Origin: an uncultured Elusimicrobia bacterium
Lineage (GTDB): Bacteria; Elusimicrobiota; Elusimicrobia; Elusimicrobiales; UBA9959
NCBI GenBank assembly: GCA_903873295.1
Contig: CAIQNV010000049.1
Location: 21,073-85,072, forward strand
Direction of reading: 5' to 3'
Length of the DNA: 64,000 bases
This document shows positions 7,457 to 19,200 of the stretch, piece after piece. Both the position numbers and the translations under genes were made by a program. How positions within the stretch are numbered: position 1 is the stretch's first letter; each line of letters begins with the position of its first letter. The notes below the pieces were generated by a model. The model was not told where the DNA came from. It did no database searches and saw only the letters and a program-made list of their open reading frames with translations.

Positions 7457-8902
7457 ATGCGTTATCTATTTTCTTTGATATTGCTGGCCGGCCTTTCCGT
7501 CTTTTCCGGCGCCGCCTACGTTAACTCGCTGCAGGGCGACGTCGACCTGAAAAAAGCCGGCGCCTCCGAATGGGTCCGCCTTACCGGGGCCGATAAAACG
7601 CCTCTCGGCGCGGGCGACGAAATGCGCACCGCCCGGGCCTCCACGGCGGAGATCTACATGGACGACGGCTCAAAGGTGAAAGTAGCGCCGCTTACGGCCT
7701 TCAAACTGTCGACGGAGAACAAGGAGGCCGTCTCGCTCGGCCTGTATTTTGGCCGGGTGCGCTCCTGGGTGAAGAAATTCTCGAGAAAATTCGAAGTGCG
7801 CACCCCGTCGGCCGTCTGCGCCGTGCGCGGCACCGATTTCATGGTTTCCGCCGACGGCGACGGCAACAGCCGGGTGGAGGTCTACGAGGGCACCGTGCTG
7901 ACCGGCGACTCCAAGGGTAATTCCGGGCTGGTGCGCGAAGGGCAGTTCTCCGAGATCCCCAACGGGGGGAAAATGAAGGACCCGGGGCAGAATCCCAACG
8001 AGCCCGGCGACATGAACTCCTCGCTGGGAGACGCCAGGCAGCTGGCCAGGGCCGAGATCTACAGCGAAATTTCAAAAGAGGACGTGCTGGCCCGGGCGCA
8101 GGAGGAGATGCAGTCGGCGGAGTACCAGAACCGCAAGGTGGCCATAGACGCCTTCGGCAACCGGGTGCGCATGGAAGAGTACACCATAAGGCCCGCCGCC
8201 GACCAGTTCAAGTACGTAGTGCTCAACACCCGCGCCGACCGCTTCGACTTCGGGAAGATCCTGTTCACCTTCAACGCGGCCCTGCCCGCCGATCTCTCCC
8301 AGGCCACGCTGAACATGATCTCCTCGCCCGGTTCCACGGCGCCGCAGTGGCAGCTTGTAGCCATGAACAGCGTGATGAGCAATACCACCGACAAGGTTAC
8401 CGAAGACGCCTCGGGGGGCGGCATGGCCTACAACGGCAGCCTGACCGATCCGCGCTATAATCTGGTTTTCGGAAATTATTCCTTTTACGCGGCGGGGCCG
8501 GCGGAGGCCAATGATAACGGCGGGCTGGGGAAGCTGTTCTGGACCAAGACGAATTACAATGTGCCCGCGAACCATTATGACTCAATTTCCTTCCTGGGGA
8601 GCGCCGCTCCTTTAATAGACGCCTCCAGCCCTTCCGGCGCCGATGTTTTTCACACCTTCGCGAAGAACACCTATAACGACGGCACCTGGATAGCGGCGGA
8701 GGACTTCGTGCTTTTTAATAACGGGGACCTTCTCGCCGCCGGGGAGTTCAGCCAGGGCCTGGGCAACGGCAACACCGTTGACGAAATAACCGACAAGCTT
8801 AATTTTCAGCGCGTTTACACAAGTTCGCTTTTCGGCGGGCGCACCATCGACGTGATGTACTCCGCCAAGCTGCTGAAGGAAATCGGCCTGCTGCGGTTCT
8901 GA
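7457..8902 (+). CDS. Secreted FecR-domain protein
   Basis: 481 residues. The start at 7457 is chosen because CAGGAG lies 6 nt upstream and it begins a clean signal peptide (MRYLFSLILLAGLSVFSGAA); an in-frame start at 7421 would add 12 residues before it. Residues about 25-160 form a FecR-type domain: a GAGDEMRTARAS segment, a short loop (FGRVRSWVKKF), then FEVRTPSAVCAVRGTDF, the diagnostic stretch of the family. The C-terminal 300 residues are unlike anything I recognise. The protein lacks a membrane anchor and an anti-sigma region, so it is not a classic FecR regulator. It is the first gene of the cluster with the beta-barrel and giant proteins and may help assemble or tether them; that role is inference. 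Confidence 0.8.
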   Translation: MRYLFSLILLAGLSVFSGAAYVNSLQGDVDLKKAGASEWVRLTGADKTPLGAGDEMRTARASTAEIYMDDGSKVKVAPLTAFKLSTENKEAVSLGLYFGRVRSWVKKFSRKFEVRTPSAVCAVRGTDFMVSADGDGNSRVEVYEGTVLTGDSKGNSGLVREGQFSEIPNGGKMKDPGQNPNEPGDMNSSLGDARQLARAEIYSEISKEDVLARAQEEMQSAEYQNRKVAIDAFGNRVRMEEYTIRPAADQFKYVVLNTRADRFDFGKILFTFNAALPADLSQATLNMISSPGSTAPQWQLVAMNSVMSNTTDKVTEDASGGGMAYNGSLTDPRYNLVFGNYSFYAAGPAEANDNGGLGKLFWTKTNYNVPANHYDSISFLGSAAPLIDASSPSGADVFHTFAKNTYNDGTWIAAEDFVLFNNGDLLAAGEFSQGLGNGNTVDEITDKLNFQRVYTSSLFGGRTIDVMYSAKLLKEIGLLRF

Positions 8903-8946
8903 GGAAGGGCGGCGGGTCAATGAACGGAAGGATTTCTGGAGGAATA

Positions 8947-10197
8947 ATGCAGTTCAATTCTGTGAATAAAAAAACCAAGTTCCTGCTGGCGGCCGCCGTA
9001 GTTTTGCCTTTTTCCCTCTGCTCTCTGCCCCCGCTTTACGCGGCGATGAAAATAATACCCGTGGCCGATATTTCCCTGCTGGGCGGAAAATATTTCCTGG
9101 ACTCGCAGGCCGCCGCCTTCCAGGGCCGCGTGGACGCTTTTATCTCCCCGGCGATCACGCTGGCGGAGAACCATGACCTGCTCCCGGTCTATTCCGGCAA
9201 CTATTCGGGCACGCAGGACATACAGGAACTGGCCGGCGGCGGCGTGCTTACCCGCAAGCGCCAGACGCACACTTTTTCCCTGAAATATATCTACACCAGC
9301 GATTTTAACAAGTATAAGCCGCGCCTCTCTTATTCGAAGGCGGGCATAAATGAAACTAAGGACGAGAAGTGGGGCGACGGACTTTTCGACTATGCCACGC
9401 TCTCTTTCGGGTTCGAGGCCGAGCAGGAGCGGCCGCGCGGGACCTATACCGAATCCTACGATTATTACAAGGTGGGGTATCCCAATTACAGCACGCTGCT
9501 GTCGCGGTCGCAGTCCGTCTTTAACGACACCACCACCTTCAACGAGCTTTCCACCAACGCCGGGGAAAATCCGCTGGACAATATCAGCCACCGCCTGGCT
9601 TTGGGCTATGCCTGGTTCCCCGAGCCGCTTAATATGAAGGCCAACTACGACTTTACCTACCGCACCTACGCCGAGCAGGCGATAGCGGCCAGGCCCGCCA
9701 CGGGGCAGTCGCCCTTCAAGAGCGACAAGCGCTCCGACATAATGCAGAATTTCAGTCTTAAGGCCAGCCGGGCGCTTAAGCCGCTTTACCTGAGCGCCGT
9801 CGCGCGCCTGGGCTGGCTAAGTTCTAATCAGGGGTCTTACGACTCTGTCCGCAGCAAGTACATGAAGGACTATTATAGTTATATGGATTTTTCCATAAGC
9901 CCGGCGATGGGCCTGGTGCTGGAGAACGGAGCGCAGTTTAATTTCGGCCTGGACTGGCGGCGGGTTTACTACCTGGGGCGCCTTAAACAGGGCAACACCG
10001 GAAATTACGGAAGCTCCGAGATAACCCAGACCTTCTGGCTTACTTCGCTTTCCGCGCGCTATCCAGTAGCCAAAAGGTTCTTCGCCCGGGCGGCCTGCAA
10101 CTACCAGATCTCTTCCTCCAATATGCGTTACGAGGAGAGCTACCGGTATAACTACAGGGCCAGCACCTACCTGCTGGGTCTGGAGTGGGAGTTTTAA
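8947..10197 (+). CDS. Putative outer-membrane beta-barrel protein
   Basis: About 416 residues with a signal peptide ending near PPLYA. The start at 8947 is preferred over 8920 because GGAGG precedes it closely and no extra residues then sit before the signal peptide. The mature protein is a succession of short amphipathic strands rich in Tyr, Phe and Trp with polar turns (for example HTFSLKYIYTSDF and FNFGLDWRRVYYL) and it ends in LLGLEWEF; a terminal Phe after alternating hydrophobics is the signal used by the BAM complex. No family was recognised. It lies between the FecR-domain and giant genes and could be a pore, an anchor or an assembly factor for the giant protein; which one is unknown. 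Confidence 0.7.
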   Translation: MQFNSVNKKTKFLLAAAVVLPFSLCSLPPLYAAMKIIPVADISLLGGKYFLDSQAAAFQGRVDAFISPAITLAENHDLLPVYSGNYSGTQDIQELAGGGVLTRKRQTHTFSLKYIYTSDFNKYKPRLSYSKAGINETKDEKWGDGLFDYATLSFGFEAEQERPRGTYTESYDYYKVGYPNYSTLLSRSQSVFNDTTTFNELSTNAGENPLDNISHRLALGYAWFPEPLNMKANYDFTYRTYAEQAIAARPATGQSPFKSDKRSDIMQNFSLKASRALKPLYLSAVARLGWLSSNQGSYDSVRSKYMKDYYSYMDFSISPAMGLVLENGAQFNFGLDWRRVYYLGRLKQGNTGNYGSSEITQTFWLTSLSARYPVAKRFFARAACNYQISSSNMRYEESYRYNYRASTYLLGLEWEF

Positions 10198-10278
10198 GAA
10201 GGGGCAGCGGCGCGGACGGAAGAGTGTTTTAGAAATTGATTTTATTCCCAGATGTAAGTTTTCAGCCGGAGAAAAATT

Positions 10279-13200
10279 ATGCGCAAGATAAAAAACATTT
10301 TCATAAACCTCCTGGGGGCGGCGCTTTTAGCCGCCGGCTCCGCCGGACCGGCGCTGGCCCAGTTCACCGGGGATTTCTCCCAGCCCGGCGGCGCGGTTTA
10401 CGACGGCGGCTCGGAGGACCAGGCTCACCGCGTGGCGGTGGATACCGTGGCGCTTAACGGGCCTTTTATTTATGTGGCGGGCACTTCGGAGTTCGACTCC
10501 CAGACTACCGGCTTAACCGCTAAGTACGACAAATTCGGCGTGCTGGCGGCCTCCGCGGTCTTTACCGGCCCTGGTTCCAGCTTTGCAGTGAGCGACGGCA
10601 TAGCCATAGGCGCCGACAATATCTTCGTCGCCGGCAGTGTAGGGGGGGGGCTATGCGTAGCGCAGAAGTATGATAAAAACCTGGTTTTTCAATCTTCAGC
10701 TACGTACTCTTTCAGCATTCAAGAGTGCGTCGGGAACGATATCACCCTCAGCAAGACCGGGAACCTTTATGTGACAGGCCACACGGGCTACACCTCGGAG
10801 TACCGTTCATTGCTGATAATAAAATACGACGAGAACCTGAATTTCGCGAACGCCGTCACTTTCAGCGGCGGAGTTTACGATAAAGGAATGTCGATAAAAA
10901 CCGATGACCGCGGGGATGTCTACGCGGTCGGCTATTCAAGCGCCGCCGGCAATTTGCAGATACTTACGTTGAAATATGATCCGGCGCTGGTTTTCATAAG
11001 CTCGGCGGTTTTCAGCATTCCCGCGGGAAGCCCTGAGAAACGGGTGTCCCTGAGCTTTGGCCAGGATTCCGTTTATGTGGCGGGTATAGATTTTGACAAG
11101 GGAGTTCTGCTTAAGTATAGCCTCGACCTGGTCTTTAAATCCTCGGCGGCTTTCAATCCCGGCGCCGCCAGCGGTTGGGAGGGGGTCGGAGTCAACAGCC
11201 TCGGAGACGTTTTCACCACCGGCAATGTGTTTAACGGCACCGACCTCGATTTCCTGACCGCCAAATACACCCCTGATCTCGTGTTCGTTTCCTCCATAGC
11301 GTACGACGGCGGCCACGAAGATGTGGCCCTGGACGTCGCGCTGGACGCTTCCGATAATCTTTATGTAATTGGCGTTTCGTCCAACAGCTTAAATAACGAC
11401 TGGCGCACCCTGCGCTACCCGTCGTCCGCCTTCGGCGCGCCCGCCGCGCCCGCGGGCTTCACCGGGAATTTCGCCGCTCCGGGAGGCGCCGGGTTCGACG
11501 GCGGGGATATGGACTACGGCACCGGGACGGCGTTCTATGGCTCCAATGTTTATGTTGTCGGGATTTCTTCTTCAGCCGGTGTTTTGTCCAGCCTTATTGT
11601 CAAATACGACCTGGCCGGGAATGTCGTCTCCTCCGCCACTTCCGCCGCTTTCGGCGACGCTGGCTTCTTTGATGTGAAGGCCAATGCCAACGGCGTATAT
11701 GTAGCAGCTCAGGGGGAGGGATTTCTTACTGTGAAGTACACTCCTGACCTGGTTTTTGTGTCTTCGGCCGTTCTCGCCGGAGATTCCAGCGCGCGCGATC
11801 TTGCGTTGGATACGGGCGGTAATGTCTACGTGATAGGCTCCAATTGGGGCGACGCGGGAGGCAACAACGATTATAAGTTCGTGAAGTATAGCAAGGATCT
11901 GGCCCAAATTGGTTCGCCGGTCACCTTCAACGCCGGAGGCATGGATGAGGGCAGAGGCATAGCCGTTGATAACGGCAATGTTTACATCACGGGCGACAGC
12001 CTGATAGGCAACACTACTTATTTTGCAACCGCGAAATTCGATTCGTCGTCGATGGCTTTTATTTCTTCCGCCTCGTACGCCGGCGGTTATCTCGACGGGC
12101 CGGCCCATGAACGCTTAGCTGTAAACCCGGTTACGCACGACGTTTATCTGTTGGGCGCGCAGGGCCCTGAAGGCAGCAGTCATCTGGTAACTGTGAAATA
12201 TTCGCAGAACCTGCAGCAGATGGTGGCGGATATCTTCCCCGGCGACGGCTCCAGCAAGGGCAAAGTGTTTGGCACGGATATAAAACTGGATGCTGACGGC
12301 AACGTCTACTCGCTCGGTAAAGATTCCTATGAGACCGGCGGGATAACTTATGAATATGCGCTGGTGGTAAAATACACGCCCGGCCTTGTTTTCCTCTCCA
12401 GCGCTGCAAGCTCCGCCGGGTCCATTAAATATAACGGCTTTGCCATCGCCCTGGATACCACTACCGGCTACAGCTACGTAACTGGTCTCGCTGACGATGA
12501 CGCGGGCCAGGTGGACATGCGCACCGTGCGCTTCGACCCGCTAGGCGGGGTGGCTCCGGTCGCGCACGCCATGGGGCCGAACGAATTTATTATTAAAGAG
12601 ACGGACGTCGAAGACTCCGGCGGGTTCTCCGCGTACGGCGGGGGGAAATTCCTGGTGGGCTATCAGCACGCTACTTCAAGCATCACCGCGCGGCTCGTTC
12701 TGCCGGACGGGACCTTAGTGGGCTCCGAAATCACTTTCAACACCACTACCGAATACGGCTCCGGCGGCTGGCCCGCTTTCGCGTTCGGCGGCACTGATTT
12801 CCTTATGGCCTGGGCCTGCGACCTGCCCGGGTATCAGGGGCGGATACGCGGCCAGCGCATCGACACCTCCGGGAATAAAGTCGGCTCCTCTTTCTGGATC
12901 AGCTCTACCAGCGGTTTCGACTCGCATCAGTTGGGAAATATCGCATTCGACGGTGTAAATTATTTTGTCGTCTGGAGCGCGAGCGATACGGTGAATTCGT
13001 ACGATAACATGTACGGCCAGTTCGTAAGCACGGCCGGCGTTTTAGTCGGCTCAAGGCTTACAATAGGGGCCGGCGGAAAAGACGGCACGGTCGCGTACGG
13101 CCATGGCAAATATCTCGCTGCCTGGCGCAACGACGGCAATTACGGAGATGTCGGCCCGGTAAAAGGCCGGCTGATACTTCCTAATCAGATTTTCGGCGGC

Positions 13201-16200
13201 ACGGAGTTCGTGATCGACGCGAGCCCCGCCCCGAGTTATAATCCTGTAATAGTTGCGGCGGACAATACGAGATTTCTTGTCGCTTTCCATGATGAATGGA
13301 GTGCTCCCTGCAGCGAAGTGAACCCTGATTGTTCCGTTTCCTCCCACTTGTTCGGTAAATTCGTGAACGCTGACGGCACGGTGGCGCCTTCCACTTTCAC
13401 CATTTCAGACAGCCCCGATGCGCAGTTCTTGCCCGAGCCGGTCTGGGACGGATCCAAATACCTGATAACCTGGAACGACGCCGATGGGCTTTCCACCGCT
13501 ACCGTGCATATGCGGTATTTCGACGCTTCCGGCAATCCGCTGGACGCTGATACCGTGATCGCTTCCGCGGTATCGGGAAGGATCCCGTTCAGCCTCGGAT
13601 TCTCCTATGACAGCGCGGATAAAAAATTCTTTGGCGGAGTAAATCGATACCCTGTAACCGGCAGTTACGACGATGCGACCACCGATCTCTACGGCCTTAT
13701 CCTCACCACTACGAGCAGTGGTGCCGGTTTCACCGGGAATTTCTCGGAATCCGGCGGCGCGGTTTATGACGGCGGGAACTCTGACGTAGGCGCGGATATC
13801 GCTCTTAACCCGGCCACCGACGACACTTATGTGGTGGGAGCCTCTTCGGTTTCCGGTCTGAGTCAGGGACTTGTGATCAAGTATAACGCGGCCGGAGTGA
13901 TGGTCGCGTCCGCGCCGGTCACGGATACCGGCGGCATGTATCTGTCGGGCGTCGCGCTTAATGGCAACGGCATCTACGTAGCCGGCGGGGTCTATAATAC
14001 GAATAATTTCGTGGTTAAAAGGTACGGGCCCGGGTTGAATTTGATATCCAGCGCGGTTTTACCCGGTGTGCACACGCCAAGAGTGGCTTTGGACGGCGCC
14101 GGGAACGTCTATCTTGCCGGTTCTTCCGACGGCGACCATAACTATCATCTCGCCAAATACGGCCTCGGTCTCGGCTTTATCTCCAGCACGACCTTTGATG
14201 CCGGCGGCGTCGACAGGGCGATCGGAGTGGCGGTGGACAACGGTTACGCTTACGTCACCGGGTACGCCCTGATAAGCAACAGCACCTATTATGTCACCGC
14301 GAAGTTCGACGCGGGCTCATTGGCCTTTGTTTCTTCCGTTTCATATGCGAACGCTTATGCGGAAGGAGGATCTTTTGAACGCCTGGCCGTTAACCCGGTC
14401 ACTCATGAGGTTTATCTTGTGGGCACGCACGGCACGGAAAACAACAGGCAGATGGTGACGGTCAAATATTCCCAGACTTTGCAGCAGCTCGGCGAAGCCA
14501 TCTTCCCCGGCGGCAGCTATGGGCTGGGTGCCGACGTGAAACTGGATACCGCCGGCAATGTGTACGCGCTCGGAAAGGAGTATAACGGCTCGGACTACGC
14601 GTTCGTCGCCAAGTATAATTCCGCCCTGGTTTTCCTTTCCAGCGCGGCAAGCGCGTCCGTTCCCGGGAGCTTCACCGGCATGGCCGTTGCCCTTGATACC
14701 ACCACCGGCAATAGTTATGTGACGGGAATTAAATCCGACGGCGGCATCGGGCCAAAAGACCCCACGAACGATATCCGCACCGTGCGCTTCGCCCCGCTCG
14801 GCGGGGTCGCTCCGGTCGTGCACGCCAAGGGGCCTAACGAGTTTGTTATCAGTGAGACCGACGGCAGGGATTCCGGCGGCAGCGTCGCATATGGAAACGG
14901 CAATTTTTTGACCGTGTATCAAAAGAACGATGTCAACGTCGAAGCAAGGCTTTTTGATACGAGCGGCAATCCGGTCGGCGCCGAAATCGTTCCCGCCGGG
15001 AATACGGACTGTCAAGCCGGGCAGGGGCCTGCCGTGGCTTTTGACGGTACAAATTTCCTGATGACATGGGGCTGTCGTTTGTTGTCTAACACATCGGCGA
15101 TCCGTGGTCAGCGCGTTGATTCGTCGGGTAATACAATAGGTTCGGCGTTCGCCATAAGCGCCTTCACAGGTTCGCGGGGCGATGGGGATGTGGCGTTTGA
15201 CGGCACCAATTATTTCGCGGTCTGGAGTTCGACCGAAAGCGGCGCGTGGAATATCTACGGACAGTTCATTTCAGCGACAGGCGCGCTGGTCAACTCCCGC
15301 ATAACAATAGCTACCCCGGCGACGGCCTGGATAGACCACACACCGGTAAAGTATGCCGGCGGAAAGTATCTGGTCACATGGACTGAAGGAAACAACGTGA
15401 AAGGCCGGATGGTACTGCCGAATGGCAGCCTTTATGGCTCTGAAATAGCCGTTAATGTGGATTCCCTTACGAGCGATGGTCCCACGGTTATAGCGTACGA
15501 TCCCGGTTCTGCAAAATTCCTTGTGACATATAACAACGGGATTAACGTCAACAGTAGACATTTGTATGGCAGATTTGTAGACCTGTCCGGTGTTGCGGGC
15601 TCCAGTTTCACTATTACCGAAGCTGCGGGCAATCAGTTCGGCGCGGTTCCTGTGTGGGACGGTTCTAAATATCTGATAACGTGGAGTGACGGCTATCCAC
15701 TTTCTACGGCCACTGTTCATAAACGTAATTTCAGCGGCGCGGGCATTCCGCTTGATACGGATGCCATCATCGCGTCCAATGAGTCCGGTAAAGTTCCGTT
15801 GAGTATTGCCTCGGCCATTGCCGGCGGAAAGGTGTTTGTGCTCGTCAACAGAGGCGATATAGGGTCGTATAACGATGCCAGCCTCGATCTCTACGGCCTT
15901 ATCATCACCACCACCGCGATCCAGCAGGCCGCGGGGTTCACCGGGAATTTCTCGCAGGCGGACGGGGCCGGGTTTGACGGCGGGGCTATGGACTTCGGCA
16001 CGGCCGCCGCGTTCTATGGCTCGAATGTGTATGTCGTCGGGCTGTCCTCGCCTACCGGCGCCATTATCGTTAAATACGACCTGGCCGGGAACGTGGTGTC
16101 TTCCGCCACTTTGGGCGGGCTGGAGTCGTTTGACGGCGTGGCCGTTAATGCCAACGGCGTCTACGCAGCCGGCAAGGGCGTGACGGGGACGGGGTTTGTG

Positions 16201-19200
16201 ACCGCGAAGTATAATTACAGCCTGACCCTTACTTCCGCGGCGGTCCTTCCCGGGCAGAACCACGCGCGGGACCTGGCGCTGGATACCGGCGGCAATGTTT
16301 ACGTGGTCGGTGCGAACGACACCGAGACCGGCTATAAATTCGTCAAGTACAGCGCGGACCTCGCGCAGCAGGGCTCCCCTGTCGTCTTCAACGCCGGCGG
16401 CGCGGCCACCGGCAGAGGCATAGCCGTCGACAGCGGGAACATCTACGTCACAGGCGACAGCCTTATAGGCGCAGCCACGTATTATGTGACCGCCAGATAT
16501 AATTCATCGCTGGCTTTCGTCTCCTCCGTCGCGTACGCGGGCGGCTACTCCAACAGCGAAAGCTTAGGCGCGAAACTGGCGATCAATGCGGCCACGCATG
16601 AGGTTTATTTTGTGGGCACGCACGGCGCCCACACGGACCTGATCGACAGCAATATCCTGACGATAAAATATTCCCAGAACCTGGTGCAGCTGGCTGCCGC
16701 CCTGGCCCCCCACTATTACGCGGAGGGCACCGACATCGCGCTCGACAATGCCGGCAATGTTTATACGCTCGGCGTGAACCAGGTTATTAATAACGGCCCT
16801 GATTACCCGGTGGTGCTTAAATATAATTCCGACCTGGTTTTCCTTTCCAGCGCGACCCGGCAGATGACCAACTGGTATGCGCCTTTCGGCCTCGCGCTGG
16901 ATAATGCCACGGGCGAAAGCTATGTGACCGGGTTAGATGATGGAGGGGGCATCTCTTCGGACATGCGCACCGTGCGCTTCGCGCCGCTGGGCGGCTCCGT
17001 GCCCGTGGTATATATTTCCACCCGTGACGTCTCGCCGGCGGTTTACCTGGCCGGCCAGGAGGCCGCGGCGCTCAGGATAACCCCGCATACGCTTTCCGGT
17101 ACGGTTTCCTTCACCGGCCTTCAGATCGCGGTAAACCCGGCCGGGGCTTACGCTAATGTCGCGTCCGCGGCTCTCTACGCCGACCTCGACAGCGATCAGA
17201 TCTGGAATCCCAGGAACGACCTGCTACTGTCCAGCGGCGCGGTTACCTCCGCCGGTCATTACTTTGACCTCAGCGGTATGGGCGGCGTGATCGATCCGGA
17301 TACGGTGGTCCTTTTCATAACTTTGACCCCGGCTATTTCGGCCGTGGACAGCAGTATTAATGTGGCCGTGCCTTCCTCCGCCTCTTTCCACACCAACGGC
17401 GATATGGCCCAGCAGACCATCTATCCCATAACTTCGACTCCCACGCTGGTCACCTATCTGGCCGGCTTGACCGATCTTACCGCCGAACCCGGCGCGAACC
17501 TGAACTCGGTCAGCCTGAGCTGGACCTATCCGCAGGATATCACCTCCGGGCATTATATAATCCGCTACAGCACGAATACGGCCGATCTTGATAACCCGAA
17601 TCTTAACGCCGTCACGGGAGCGATAAGCGGTATCACGGCCGGGGCTTACGGCAGCTACACGGCGAGCGGACTCACCCCCGTGACCAGCGGCCTGCGGGTG
17701 TTCCCTTACTACTTCGCCGTCTGGCTCTACAACGGGATCAGCACCTCCGCCGTTTCTTCCACCCTGGCGCGGAACCTGTACTTCCCCGCGGCCGCCGTGA
17801 GCGACAAGGACGCCGCGCTTACTCTCCGCACAGGCATGAGCCTTACAGCTGAAAACGCGGCCAGGTTCGCCAAGTCAACCGCCGCCGCGGGCGCGTATTC
17901 CGCCCTTACCTTCTATGACGGCGGTAAATACTTCATCGCCCTTAATACTCCGGACGGGAAGACCCAATTCTATTACGACCAGACTTATCTGGCGCTTAGA
18001 GACCTGGCCGCCGATCCAGCGGGGAACGCTTACGGCCTGATACAGAAAGCGAACAACGTCTCCCTGGTCGTAAAGCTCGGCCCGGACGGGGCGGTTTTGT
18101 GGACCAGCCCCTTCACCTCTTCCTCGAGCGAAACCGCCAGGGCGCTGACCTATGGCGCCGGCGCCGTTTACTACGCGGCCACCGGTTTCCAGCCCGGCTC
18201 CGCCGGCCAGGATATTAAACTGCGCAAGCTGAGAGATACCGACGGCGCTTTGCTCGCGGTCTACAGCAGCTCGCCCGCGGGCTCTTACGACGAGGTGAAC
18301 AGCCTCGCCTTCGTGCAGGACGCGTCGGGTAAATATGTTTACGCCGCCGGCGCCAGCGGGTCTCCGCTGTACGGCATGCTGTACAAGTTCGCGGATACCG
18401 GCACGGCTTTTTCCGTCTCCCCATCCGCTGTCGCCGGCAGCTGGCCCGTGCGGTACGTCAACCCGGGCGGCGGGGATGCCCGCGCCCTGGCAGTAAAAGC
18501 TGACAGCCTGAACAATACCCTGGTGGTGGTCGGCGCCGAGCAGCGCAACGACCTGAACCAGGGTTCCAATATCTGGCTTAACAGATATGGCCCTTATGGC
18601 GCGCCCATATTCGCCAATCCTACGCGCTACAACAACGCGCAGTCTAATTCTGACGATATCCCCGTCGGGCTGGACTTCGACAGCTTCGGCAATATTTACG
18701 TCTCCGGCTACACCGACATGTGGAACCTGGGGCAGGGCTATAATATGCTCCTGGGCAAGTTCGGACCCGGAGGCCAGTTCCTCTCCGCTCGCATTTATGA
18801 CTCCGGTTCCGGCTCAAACGACACAGGCGCCGGAGTGCTGGTCTCCACTAATAATTATGCGTATGTGGCCGGTATGTTCGGCGCGGCCGGCACCTTCGGC
18901 GTTTACTCCTTGCCGCTGGGCTCTTCGGTCAACGCGCAGTTCTTCACCGCCGCGGAGGGCCCCTACACGGGCTCCGCGGACCTGACCTGGAACTACACCG
19001 GCAGCCTGCCCGCCGGCTCCACCTATTATGTGCAGTACAGCACCGCCCTGGCGCCCGTCTGGAGCCGCGCCTCGGCGCAGCTGGCGGTCAACGCGGGTCC
19101 TTCGTATTCCGGCGCGGTGCAGTCGCAGCGCCTGGGCGGTCTGCCTGCGCTGCGCTACCCCGGCCAGGACGGCCAGGAGACGCGCGGGAACGCCTACAAG

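Noticed and set aside
10363..17010. CRISPR-like or short tandem DNA repeats in the giant gene
   Set aside because: The repetition is at the protein-module level, hundreds of residues long and diverged; there are no regular short repeats with spacers. No CRISPR array was seen anywhere in the window.
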